From positions 1,550,001-1,614,000 of the forward strand of contig NZ_JADKYT010000001.1 of the NCBI RefSeq assembly GCF_015354445.1: a stretch of 64,000 bases of DNA, written 5' to 3'. The DNA is from Methylophilus sp. QUAN. GTDB taxonomy: Bacteria > Pseudomonadota > Gammaproteobacteria > Burkholderiales > Methylophilaceae. The translations under genes and the position numbers were made by a program. Below, piece by piece: positions 17,782 to 24,944 of the stretch; within the stretch, counting starts at the first letter, position 1, and each line of letters begins with the position of its first letter. The notes beneath the pieces were generated by a model. The model had not been told where the DNA came from, did no database searches, and was given only the letters and a program-made list of their open reading frames with translations.

Positions 17782-18111
17782 TTAGTTGCAGGCGATATCT
17801 GAAACAACACCCAACATGCCTAAGAAGGTTGGTGCCAAAACAGCAATGGACACACCGAGTAACACGATAAGCATGTGGTGAATCCAGCCTTTAACTTCAC
17901 CAAAACCAATTGCGATACCCGCGCCAACAAAAGCGATGGTGCCGAAACCACGTGCGACCGGGCCACACAAAGAACCAGCAATCTGACGAATTGGATTTTC
18001 CCAAGGCAAAGCCGCATTGGCGATTTCTGGCATCAAGGTCAAAATTCCGCACGATGCCAAAATCAAAAGTGAAAATAACTTTTGAACCTTCTGCGATTTA
18101 ATGAATTGCAT
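17782..18111 (-). CDS. virB2: VirB2-like conjugative pilin
   Basis: About 109 residues from the ATG at 18111, which has AGGA seven bases upstream and overlaps the virB11 end by 14 bp. An ATG at 18141 (AAGGA six bases before) would add ten residues. A long signal peptide ends at EIANA/ALPWEN. The mature part has two hydrophobic helices (FGTIAFVGAGIAIGFGEV and MLIVLLGVSIAVLAPTFLG) joined by a short polar loop, the VirB2/TrbC pilin pattern. Two Cys residues (SLCGP and the C-terminal IACN) may form a disulfide. Confidence 0.85.
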   Translation of the reverse strand: MQFIKSQKVQKLFSLLILASCGILTLMPEIANAALPWENPIRQIAGSLCGPVARGFGTIAFVGAGIAIGFGEVKGWIHHMLIVLLGVSIAVLAPTFLGMLGVVSDIACN

Positions 18112-19081
18112 TTTCATTCCTAAAAACTTGCTCAACTTCATAGTCGTTCCTTTCATAATTAAAACCCTTGATACGCAATACCTCTTTAATTCCACGACGC
18201 CCTTTGTTATCCCTGGCAAGGTGAATGACGTAGTGGAATGTGGAGCCGATAAACGACCGGATAGCCTCAAGCTTCCAGTCAACATCTGGTGTGGTTAACA
18301 CCAGCATTTCTAATGTTCGGAGAGCCGCTTCAGCGGAATTGGAGTGCAAGGTTGCAAAGCCACCATCGTGGCCGGTGCTCATGGCACGCATCAGGTCAAA
18401 AGCCTCTGGACCGCGAACCTCGCCAACAATGATTCGGTCTGGTCTGTAACGAAGCGCATGTTTAACCAGTGAGCGAATATTGATTTCTGTTTTTTCGTTG
18501 CTTTCAAACGAGACGTAATTGGGAGTGAGGATTTGCAACTCTTTGGTATCCTCAATCGTCAGCACACGCTCTGTCTCAGGGATAAGCCTCGCTAAAGCAT
18601 TGAGGAAAGTCGTTTTGCCGGAAGAGGTGCCCCCTGAAACAATCAGGTTCTTACGGCCAACAACAATCTCTTCAAGCAACTGCTTAACTTCAAAAGGGAT
18701 TGAACCAGAGTCGACATAATCTTGAAGTGATAAAACTACTGAACCATGCTTACGAATGGCAATTGAGGAACCGCGAGTGGATATCGGCGATAGAGCTGCA
18801 GCAATACGAAAGCCATCAAAACGAGAATCAATGATTGCGTCTTTAGTGCTTTCTGAAGCTTCTTTACCGACTAGCCTGGCGACGATGGCAATAGCAGACC
18901 GAATCTGATTTTCGTTGATAAACACATCGCGCTTGGTGACAATACCCCTCTCTTCCACCCATACATCATCTGGGCCATTAATCATCACCTCCTGAACTTC
19001 TTTGCTGTCCAGGAATTGTGCAATTGGCACAAGTGCTTGCTTGAGAAGGTCTATTGCGTTTAGTTTGGTCGATCTATCCAT
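18098..19081 (-). CDS. virB11: VirB11-like T4SS ATPase
   Basis: About 327 residues from the ATG at 19081. An in-frame TTG at 19123 would lie inside the promoter motif and is unlikely. Walker A is [14 protein letters not shown], the Asp box is [10 protein letters not shown], the Walker B region is [18 protein letters not shown], and the His box is [14 protein letters not shown]. VirB11 hexamers act at the cytoplasmic face, switching between pilus assembly and substrate transfer. It is the first gene of the virB11-2-3-4-5-6 operon, an order that places virB11 first rather than last. Confidence 0.93.
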   Translation of the reverse strand: MDRSTKLNAIDLLKQALVPIAQFLDSKEVQEVMINGPDDVWVEERGIVTKRDVFINENQIRSAIAIVARLVGKEASESTKDAIIDSRFDGFRIAAALSPISTRGSSIAIRKHGSVVLSLQDYVDSGSIPFEVKQLLEEIVVGRKNLIVSGGTSSGKTTFLNALARLIPETERVLTIEDTKELQILTPNYVSFESNEKTEINIRSLVKHALRYRPDRIIVGEVRGPEAFDLMRAMSTGHDGGFATLHSNSAEAALRTLEMLVLTTPDVDWKLEAIRSFIGSTFHYVIHLARDNKGRRGIKEVLRIKGFNYERNDYEVEQVFRNENAIH

Positions 19082-19118
19082 GTCGACCAATTTATATGTT
19101 TTACGCCTTTCACCCGTT

Positions 19119-19152
19119 GTCAAATAACATGGGCAAAAGGCGTATATTTGAC
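19119..19152 (-). promoter_or_regulatory. Shared bipartite promoter motif, copy C (virB11 operon)
   Basis: Minus strand: GTCAAATATA (19152-19143), 13 bp, TGTTATTTGAC (19129-19119), then AACG. It lies about 38 bp before the virB11 ATG and inside the short gap after the DUF4400-like gene. A perfect TTGACA overlaps its downstream end (19123-19118), with CATATA 19 bp later as a possible alternative sigma-70 promoter. Confidence 0.55.
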
Positions 19153-19158
19153 TATGGT

Positions 19159-19782
19159 TTAATCAGTACCCATACGTTGAAGATTCATGATGCCAAACAT
19201 CAGGAAAAAGCCCAGCAAGATGCCAGCCAGAGGGAAGAACCAAACAGACATGACGATTGGAAGGTGCATTAAGAACATAAAGCTACCCGCGATAAATACC
19301 GCGCCATGCATAAATGTGTTGTAAAGAACTGGGTTGGTATATTTGAACGATGCAATTTTGACTTTACGCATCATGAAGCCATCGAAGATTGCAACACCCG
19401 CAAATAGAACAATAAACGGCAGCCACATCATCATGATATTGAAGCGAAGAATGATGTTGTACACCTCCAGCTTTGCTGATTTCAGCATCGTGTTGGACTC
19501 TTTTACCAAATCCCCTTCCCAACGAAAAACTCTAGGGCTCTCGTTCTCGACCCGCATTTCATCGTGAACAGTTTTTAGATTTCTCTCAAAGAAGAAATTG
19601 AAAATGGAATTGGTTCGGTCGACCAAGTTCTTTGTTGAGTCCTTGCCGAAAACCCTCTCCAATTTCTTTAAGTCATGCTGTACAGACTCGTAAACCGACT
19701 CTGGCTTAGCCGTGGCCATTACAAAGAAAATTGAAAAGATACTGACAATGATCCAGAGCTTAATGTGTGACCAAATCTGCAT
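19159..19782 (-). CDS. DUF4400-like integrating-element membrane protein
   Basis: 207 residues. One N-terminal membrane segment, a soluble helical region (about 25-105), then three membrane segments. The stretch IFDGFMMRKVKIASFKYTNP between the second and third segments fits the DUF4400/PFL_4697 family found in conjugative plasmids and integrating elements near T4SS genes. Its job is unknown. It overlaps the upstream gene by 23 bp and ends just before promoter motif C. Confidence 0.65.
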   Translation of the reverse strand: MQIWSHIKLWIIVSIFSIFFVMATAKPESVYESVQHDLKKLERVFGKDSTKNLVDRTNSIFNFFFERNLKTVHDEMRVENESPRVFRWEGDLVKESNTMLKSAKLEVYNIILRFNIMMMWLPFIVLFAGVAIFDGFMMRKVKIASFKYTNPVLYNTFMHGAVFIAGSFMFLMHLPIVMSVWFFPLAGILLGFFLMFGIMNLQRMGTD

Positions 19783-20284
19783 GGTTGATTATTCCTTTAA
19801 TCTTGTTTGCAGGAATAGCCTTCAAATCTTTCATAGTGATAATTCTGGCCAGGATCATCATACGAATAGTCTCAGGCTTTGTTTTCACATATGGCTCTTC
19901 GACTAGCTTGATATTGCTGTGCTCATTGAGAAACTTCAACACGCTTTCGTTGAGTGGATCCCAAATATCCATGTTCTCGGTGGTCACATGGAAATCCAAA
20001 ATTTTGTGGCTCTCAGATAAAAGACCATTGAGAAATAAGTAAACCTGTTCTGTACTGCCGACTTCATTAATTGGGCAGTTGTCGAATTCCTCACAAGCAT
20101 TGTTCAAGCACTTGGAAAGCAGTGATTTACCGGTTTCATTGTCTACAATGTCCGGGTGGATGTAATCTAAGAATTTAAGGGTAGCTTCTTTGAGGTTAGG
20201 CCAAGCGTGGTAGATATTTTTGAGTCGCGCTTGTAGCTTATGGCTCGTTGATGCTTTCTTGAGAATTTCTGTTTTTGTCAGCAT
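19760..20284 (-). CDS. Hypothetical cytoplasmic protein
   Basis: 174 residues, mostly helical and charged, with no signal peptide or membrane segment. I recognise no family. It overlaps the start of the DUF4400-like membrane protein by 23 bp, so the two are coupled and may act together. It lies downstream of the FlhC-like gene, beyond a strong inverted repeat. Confidence 0.6.
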   Translation of the reverse strand: MLTKTEILKKASTSHKLQARLKNIYHAWPNLKEATLKFLDYIHPDIVDNETGKSLLSKCLNNACEEFDNCPINEVGSTEQVYLFLNGLLSESHKILDFHVTTENMDIWDPLNESVLKFLNEHSNIKLVEEPYVKTKPETIRMMILARIITMKDLKAIPANKIKGIINHADLVTH

Positions 20285-20336
20285 AAATCACTACACATAG
20301 TTGTTACTGGTAATGGAATTATGTTGGCTATAAAGA

Positions 20337-20368
20337 AATAAAGCATTGTTATTTAACAATGCTTTATT
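20337..20368 (-). terminator. Perfect 14-bp inverted repeat, probable terminator after FlhC-like gene
   Basis: Arms AATAAAGCATTGTT (20337-20350) and its exact complement (20355-20368) enclose a 4-base loop. It lies 8 bp past the FlhC-like stop. The stem is AT-rich and ends in its own T/A tract, so it can terminate in either direction, though weakly. It would isolate the activator pair from the genes behind it. Confidence 0.65.
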
Positions 20369-20376
20369 AGGGGTAT

Positions 20377-20919
20377 TTAACTCGGCTCAAGTTCTGTTGC
20401 CGACTTAACTTTAAGCGACGACGTTCGCTTACAAATACAACATACAAAGTCACGTCTGAGCGTATAAGCAGGCTGCACAATCCCTATGCCACAACATGTA
20501 CAAGGGATCATTTCCAACTCACCCATTTTATAAAGCTGAACAAGTGACCAGCAGCGATTGATATTTAACCGTGGCTCTTTGTTTTGAGTGATGCAATGCC
20601 GAATGTACTCATCATAGACTTGGACAAGCAGCTGGGCTTCGTTTGCGTCTTTAGAGCATTTCTTAATTGAGATGTACAGACCAATAAATAAACTTGATTC
20701 AATCAAGCGCATTGGGACTGATGTTTGGGTGAACCAGGTAGGGTCGCTTGGTAGCGGGCCTGTAGGGGATGTTTTTCCGGTCACTTCTTTATACAGTTTA
20801 CCGATGGCCGTTCTATCGAGAGGTGACATGGATTTAACGATGGGCGCTCTTGCACCGCGTTCAATCAGTTCAATGGCTAGAAGACTGCTTTTTATTTGTT
20901 CTTTTTGAGTCAGCTTCAT
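20377..20919 (-). CDS. FlhC-like transcriptional activator (AcaC/SetC type)
   Basis: 180 residues, the usual FlhC size. The N-terminal helical part has LIERGARAPIVKSMSPLDR, LYKEVTGKTSPTGPLPSDP and WFTQTSVPMRLIESSLF, which follow the FlhC pattern closely. The C-terminal part has four zinc-ligand cysteines, CTCCG and CCIC, near residues 139-164, as in FlhC. FlhC and FlhD form a heterohexameric activator. Plasmid and element versions (AcaCD, SetCD) activate conjugation genes. The FlhD-like gene lies one base upstream in the same operon. It is probably the master activator of transfer here. Confidence 0.85.
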   Translation of the reverse strand: MKLTQKEQIKSSLLAIELIERGARAPIVKSMSPLDRTAIGKLYKEVTGKTSPTGPLPSDPTWFTQTSVPMRLIESSLFIGLYISIKKCSKDANEAQLLVQVYDEYIRHCITQNKEPRLNINRCWSLVQLYKMGELEMIPCTCCGIGIVQPAYTLRRDFVCCICKRTSSLKVKSATELEPS

Positions 20920-20920
20920 A

Positions 20921-21217
20921 TCACGCCCCTTGGTTCTGCAAGAGTAAGTGCATGTGTGTAAGGCTTAAATCATCGCCCTCAATATATTTTTTGAGTACAT
21001 CAAAGTTTGATGTGAAGCGGAAAGAGAATAGCAAAACGTCAGCCTTGGACAGTTTGACAAGTTGCGATGGAGTTAACGAGGTAAGGAAATTGGCTTCCTG
21101 CTCACTTATCCCAAGTAAATGGCGAGCAGCAAATGGCGAATCTGAAAGAAGCTTCTGAGCTAATATCAGGTTTTGATGGTTAGCAAAACTTATTTCTTGG
21201 TTAGTAGTCTGTTGCAT
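20921..21217 (-). CDS. FlhD-like transcriptional activator (AcaD/SetD type)
   Basis: 98 residues. NHQNLILAQKLLSDSPFAA, HLLGISEQEANFLTSLTPSQ and LVKLSKADVLLFSFRF follow the FlhD pattern (LLLAQRLI...LGI...LTLPQMVKLAE...CHFRF) nearly position for position. FlhD is the DNA-recognition-modulating partner of FlhC. An AGGGA sequence precedes the ATG at 21217. Upstream (21218-21378) is an AT-rich stretch without the bipartite promoter motif, so the activator is probably controlled differently from its targets. Confidence 0.82.
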   Translation of the reverse strand: MQQTTNQEISFANHQNLILAQKLLSDSPFAARHLLGISEQEANFLTSLTPSQLVKLSKADVLLFSFRFTSNFDVLKKYIEGDDLSLTHMHLLLQNQGA

Positions 21218-21378
21218 AACAATTCCCTAAAAAATCTAACACCCAGGTTTATATATAATATTTACGTCTTTTTATATTTTTCATGGCTGCACAGACGTTT
21301 AGCAGCTAAATTAGCACTCACGGATTTTTATTTCAAATCCAAAAGGCGGGGTATTTCTACTCTAAAATAAAGTTGCAT

Positions 21379-21402
21379 CCCCTCACCTGTTGTGGTAAGG
21401 GG
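21379..21402 (-). terminator. Intrinsic terminator-like hairpin after CobT-like gene
   Basis: In minus-strand RNA, CCCCUUACC pairs with GGUGAGGGG (9 bp, one GU) around a six-base loop, starting 8 bp past the stop at 21410, followed by a U-rich AACUUUAUUUU. It would end the long accessory transcript before the FlhD-like gene. Confidence 0.65.
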
Positions 21403-21409
21403 TGCATAT

Positions 21410-23218
21410 TTAAGCTGCGTTTAACAAGGTTTTTTGCATCATCGTGAACATCGCCGCCGCCAGGTCATTAACGTTTGTGATATTTCCATGCTTCTCAAAC
21501 ATATGCCCAACATTGTGATTAATTCCCAAACCTAACAACTCGACGCCATGAGCTTTGATCATCTCGATTGTTTTTACCGTTGCTGCCAGATTGTCTGGCT
21601 CGCCATCAGTAATCACCATCAGTAATTTTCTTGGCTCTTTTTGTCTTAGCAAGTCTGCAAATGATGCTTTCAAACACTGTGACATAGGGGTTGATCCATC
21701 GGCTTTCACTTTGCTGAAATTGCCGGAACGAGACCGCACCGCTTCATTAAAGCTATTCAATCTCTCAATTGATACCCAGTTTCCGTTTTTGACGGGGAAA
21801 ATATCAACTGAAACATTTACGCCTTGGATTGAATCCAATGTCATTGCTAAAGCAAACGCTGATTCTTTGGCAATATCAACCAAGGCCGTTTTATCGGTTT
21901 GGCTAATCGTGTCAGTCATGCTTCCAGAAATATCAATCAAAACCTTTACTGCAGTGTTCACTTGCGTTTGCTTAACTTTCTTGGCAAACACATTCCCACC
22001 CAGTTTCGATTGATACAGCCTATCAGGTCGCAGTCTGGTACCAAAATTGGTTCCTATGACTTTGCTGCGGGCCTGAGACTGCAACATAATCTGCATTCGA
22101 TGCTTGAGAGCATTTACTGCAGTCGTTGTTCTCTGGATGAAGAGTTGGTCAGTACCTTGTGATCTCGTAACGACTGTATTGGCCATTACGTTTTCAGTGC
22201 TTGTATCTGCGATGGCATTTAATCCACCACTTACCACATCACCTAAATCACCAGGCATCCCATCATCTTCGGTAGCATTAAGGACTTGCCTTAGAACGCT
22301 TTCCTTACCCTTACTACTATTACCCAAGTTATCATGAGAATCTGAATTATCAACGGCTGTTTGGCCGTCATCTTGAGTATTTTTACTATCTGAATCATCG
22401 CCTGAAGAATTAGGTGATTGCTGTGACTGGTCGTCACCTGCTTGATCCTGATCGTCTTTAGAGCTGTCTGGGTTGGATTGCTGGTTGTCTTGACTACTCT
22501 GATCGTCAGATTGACCGGAGTCTCCCTGATTTTCATTGTCGTCTTGGTCATCTTCATTTTCTGCCTCCTGCTCAATCATCCGATGTATCTTCTCGGCTAA
22601 CAGCATGACATCTGCTGTTGATTGGCATTTAGCGACTTCAAAGATTAATGCTTCAAACTTAATTGCAGCGCCTTGTGGAATGGTATCGTTAAACACCATT
22701 TCAGCTTGCTCAAGTAAAGCTGCCATCGGTTTCTGTCCAAGGTAGTCATGACGTAATTTGTACATCATGTACCCAGTCATTACCGCGGCCGGATGATCAT
22801 CCGAGTTAATGGGTTCAAAGAAACCATCAATGGATAACACTTCCGTGAGCTGACTAAGATCATCTGCGGTGCCAGGAAAATCTCTGGACATTTTCTTTTC
22901 GATACGAATATCTTCAAGGATGTTAATCAAGTGCTTCCCGAAGGGCGTTTTCATGAGTTCGCAATTCGCATTGAAATCTGTGTACCGCACATGAGATGAT
23001 TCATGCACGACATAACCAATTCCAAGCTTCTTTGCTAATTCATAAGCCGAAAACATCCGGCCTTGATACACAGCGTCACTTTCGGACAGTGGCGGTATGA
23101 AAATCACCTTGCCGTCTGTTTGTGCTCGTTGTCCTTGCTTGACTTCTACACCGAACTTATCACCCAATGCACGGGCAATAATGGGCAATGCGCCCTTGAT
23201 GTGGCTAATGTTTGACAT
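21410..23218 (-). CDS. CobT-like protein with VWA domain
   Basis: About 602 residues from the ATG at 23218, preceded by GGAGAG; an ATG at 23230 is also in frame. The N-terminal part (to about 215) includes YVVHESSHVRYTDF, a HExxH-like HESSH motif. A very acidic Asp/Gln/Ser linker covers about 225-310. The C-terminus is a von Willebrand A domain with the metal-binding DISGS (VLIDISGSMTDT), a later Thr and ITDGEPDN. CobT-type proteins pair with CobS-type AAA ATPases; in cobalt chelatase a CobN subunit is added, but none is seen. The CobS-like partner lies at 31526-32611. More likely a MoxR/VWA-type remodelling pair than a cobalamin enzyme. Confidence 0.85.
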   Translation of the reverse strand: MSNISHIKGALPIIARALGDKFGVEVKQGQRAQTDGKVIFIPPLSESDAVYQGRMFSAYELAKKLGIGYVVHESSHVRYTDFNANCELMKTPFGKHLINILEDIRIEKKMSRDFPGTADDLSQLTEVLSIDGFFEPINSDDHPAAVMTGYMMYKLRHDYLGQKPMAALLEQAEMVFNDTIPQGAAIKFEALIFEVAKCQSTADVMLLAEKIHRMIEQEAENEDDQDDNENQGDSGQSDDQSSQDNQQSNPDSSKDDQDQAGDDQSQQSPNSSGDDSDSKNTQDDGQTAVDNSDSHDNLGNSSKGKESVLRQVLNATEDDGMPGDLGDVVSGGLNAIADTSTENVMANTVVTRSQGTDQLFIQRTTTAVNALKHRMQIMLQSQARSKVIGTNFGTRLRPDRLYQSKLGGNVFAKKVKQTQVNTAVKVLIDISGSMTDTISQTDKTALVDIAKESAFALAMTLDSIQGVNVSVDIFPVKNGNWVSIERLNSFNEAVRSRSGNFSKVKADGSTPMSQCLKASFADLLRQKEPRKLLMVITDGEPDNLAATVKTIEMIKAHGVELLGLGINHNVGHMFEKHGNITNVNDLAAAMFTMMQKTLLNAA

Positions 23219-23271
23219 GAATCTCTCCATTTAAAAATGGAGCACCCCCAACGGGGATGCCCCGTCAGGGA
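23219..23271 (-). promoter_or_regulatory. Structured leader of CobT-like gene, SD-sequestering hairpin
   Basis: In the mRNA sense, CUCCAUUU pairs with AAAUGGAG with a two-base loop, burying the Shine-Dalgarno GGAG of the CobT-like gene. A GGGG-rich hairpin (CGGGGC...CCCCG) lies just upstream. The whole 53-bp gap after the DUF3150 gene is used by these two hairpins. Confidence 0.6.
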
Positions 23272-24564
23272 TTAAAAGAATGATGCACTGCGGCTTGATC
23301 TTGGTTTCGGTTTAACCTGTACTTGCTCAATTTCCTGCAAGGACACGCGAGTGACTTCCTCAACAAAGGACTCATCTTGCGCTGCTTCCGTTTCCACGAC
23401 TTCTACCACAACTTCTACAGCCAATGGCTCCGGCTCAACTTCAACCGGCTCGCGTTCAACCACAATTTGCTCTTGCTCAACTACTGCTTCTGCCTCAACA
23501 AGTGAAACGGACTCAGGTTCAACAATCACTACTTCTGGTTCAACTGGACTTGCTTCTGTTACATCGATAGGCTCTGCGGTTACCACTGCATCGGCGAACA
23601 AGTTTCCACTCAGTTCGTCCTGTGTCGTGACTTCTACAATTACCTCATCTTCAACAGTTGCTGTCGTTTCTGGACTGGTTGCTTCCACCACTACAACTTC
23701 TGGCACACTCTGGCTGGCTTGTTGAGCCATACCTTCGCGCATCATAGCTGCATGTTGAAGCATTTTTTCTGGGTGCTCCATTTTCTGGAGTAAGCCAGTG
23801 AGAAGGTCCAAGTTCTTTCCATCCACCCAGCCACTGGCCGGAAGGGATGAAAATGTTTGGTCCATGGAGTGAACAATGAAATCAATATTTTCAGGATCGA
23901 GAAAGCTGAGGCCAGCCATTTTGTCTCGCAGCGCCCTCACTTGATGCAAGGCCTTTTGCGTTACTCTTGGCTTACCAATAAAGCTGCTTTCGTAAATCTT
24001 ATTCGCTGCCTGCGAGACCTCTTCCAATAAGGTGTTGGTCATGCCGGACACAAGTGATTTACTGCTTTCTTCCGTTTCGCCAGCTGGGACGATTTTGAAT
24101 ACTTGCCATTCGATACCGAATTTACTGACAGCTTCATCTTTTTTCAAAGCTGAACCTGAAATGATGCTTTTGACTACCGGGTCTTGAATGGACTTTAAGT
24201 AATCTTTCAAGCGAACATCATAGTTTGACTCGAAATCGACAATCGCCTGAGTGGTACGGGCTTTTACTTCATTCAAGTAATCCGTGATGGTATCAAGAGC
24301 GGCTTCAGGAACTGCTTGCGCTGTTCCTCCCAATGCACGAACACCGAACTTGCTCAACTTGCGGCTGATTTCTTTGCGGATGTTTGTGAATTCCTTCAAG
24401 AACTCGGTTGGGTAAATTTTCTTACCGCCCTTTGTTAATGGGGAATTTTTGGGAAGTTTGACGCCGATCTTGGCCAACTCTTCATCTGATGTGCGTTTGT
24501 AGCCCGACCAGGTGGACAGGTCTACATTCACTAATGCTACTTGTGCTAAAGCTGATACTGACAT
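23272..24564 (-). CDS. DUF3150-like protein, CobS/CobT-associated
   Basis: 430 residues. The N-terminal 280 are helical (for instance LAKIGVKLPKNSPLTKGGKK and LSKFGVRALGGTAQAVPEAA), matching the DUF3150 family that occurs next to CobS/CobT-like pairs in phages and plasmids. The C-terminal part (about 285-420) is a low-complexity Glu/Val/Pro repeat (VEPEPLAVEVVVEVVETEAA) and ends in RSASFF. The function is unknown. The gene precedes the CobT-like one and probably works with it and the CobS-like ATPase. Confidence 0.7.
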   Translation of the reverse strand: MSVSALAQVALVNVDLSTWSGYKRTSDEELAKIGVKLPKNSPLTKGGKKIYPTEFLKEFTNIRKEISRKLSKFGVRALGGTAQAVPEAALDTITDYLNEVKARTTQAIVDFESNYDVRLKDYLKSIQDPVVKSIISGSALKKDEAVSKFGIEWQVFKIVPAGETEESSKSLVSGMTNTLLEEVSQAANKIYESSFIGKPRVTQKALHQVRALRDKMAGLSFLDPENIDFIVHSMDQTFSSLPASGWVDGKNLDLLTGLLQKMEHPEKMLQHAAMMREGMAQQASQSVPEVVVVEATSPETTATVEDEVIVEVTTQDELSGNLFADAVVTAEPIDVTEASPVEPEVVIVEPESVSLVEAEAVVEQEQIVVEREPVEVEPEPLAVEVVVEVVETEAAQDESFVEEVTRVSLQEIEQVQVKPKPRSSRSASFF

Positions 24565-24735
24565 GCTAGTGCTCCTTTAAAAAAAGGGCACTAGTCCCCT
24601 CCGGGAAAAGTGCCCGGTTGGGGGGATGATGAAATGCGTATTAGATACGCTAATTTAACCTTGCGGCTAAAAAAGGGATAGGTACAAGTACCTTACCAAA
24701 ACATTAATTTAACGCTTTGGTAAGGCACCCGCTTG
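24565..24735 (-). promoter_or_regulatory. Structured leader of DUF3150 gene with conserved ATTTCATCA module
   Basis: In mRNA sense: a hairpin CCUUACCAAA...UUUGGUAAGG, AGGUAC-UU-GUACCU, AGCC-GCAA-GGUU (GNRA-type loop), then UAGCGUAUCUAAUACGC and the 9-base AUUUCAUCA (24670-24627), shared with leaders at 33537-33581 and 56853-56895. The last hairpin is CUAGUGC...GCACUAG extended by CCUUU/AAAGG and holds the SD AGGAG of the gene. This long gap contains no recognised gene. Confidence 0.6.
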
Positions 24736-24767
24736 CGCGGGTAACCTTGGTCGACTTTCTTACCTTC

Positions 24768-24935
24768 TTAGGCCGCAGGCGTTCCCTGTCTTAAAGGGAT
24801 TACCTCAAATACTACACCTAAATCAGTCAGATTGTCTGTGAAGTTTTTCAACTTCATGTCTTTTTTCTTTGCAGCTTCCAGCTCTGCGTCAGTCATGGGT
24901 GGCAGGTTGCTAACTTCTTCAATTGTCATTGACAT
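24768..24935 (-). CDS. Small protein after nrdJ
   Basis: 55 residues: begins MSMTIEEVSNLPPMTDAELE and has a basic middle (AAKKKDMKLKNFTDNL) before a hydrophobic strand (GVVFEVIPL). An AGGAG sequence precedes the ATG at 24935, 9 bp past the nrdJ stop, so it is co-transcribed with the reductase. The family is not recognised. A small regulator or partner of the reductase is possible but unproven. Confidence 0.6.
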   Translation of the reverse strand: MSMTIEEVSNLPPMTDAELEAAKKKDMKLKNFTDNLTDLGVVFEVIPLRQGTPAA

Positions 24936-24944
24936 AGTTAACTC

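Noticed and set aside
21218-21378. Shared promoter motif upstream of the FlhD-like gene
   Set aside because: No copy of GTTACAAACA or TGTTATYTRAC at the right spacing is visible, so the activator pair does not appear to be in its own regulon.
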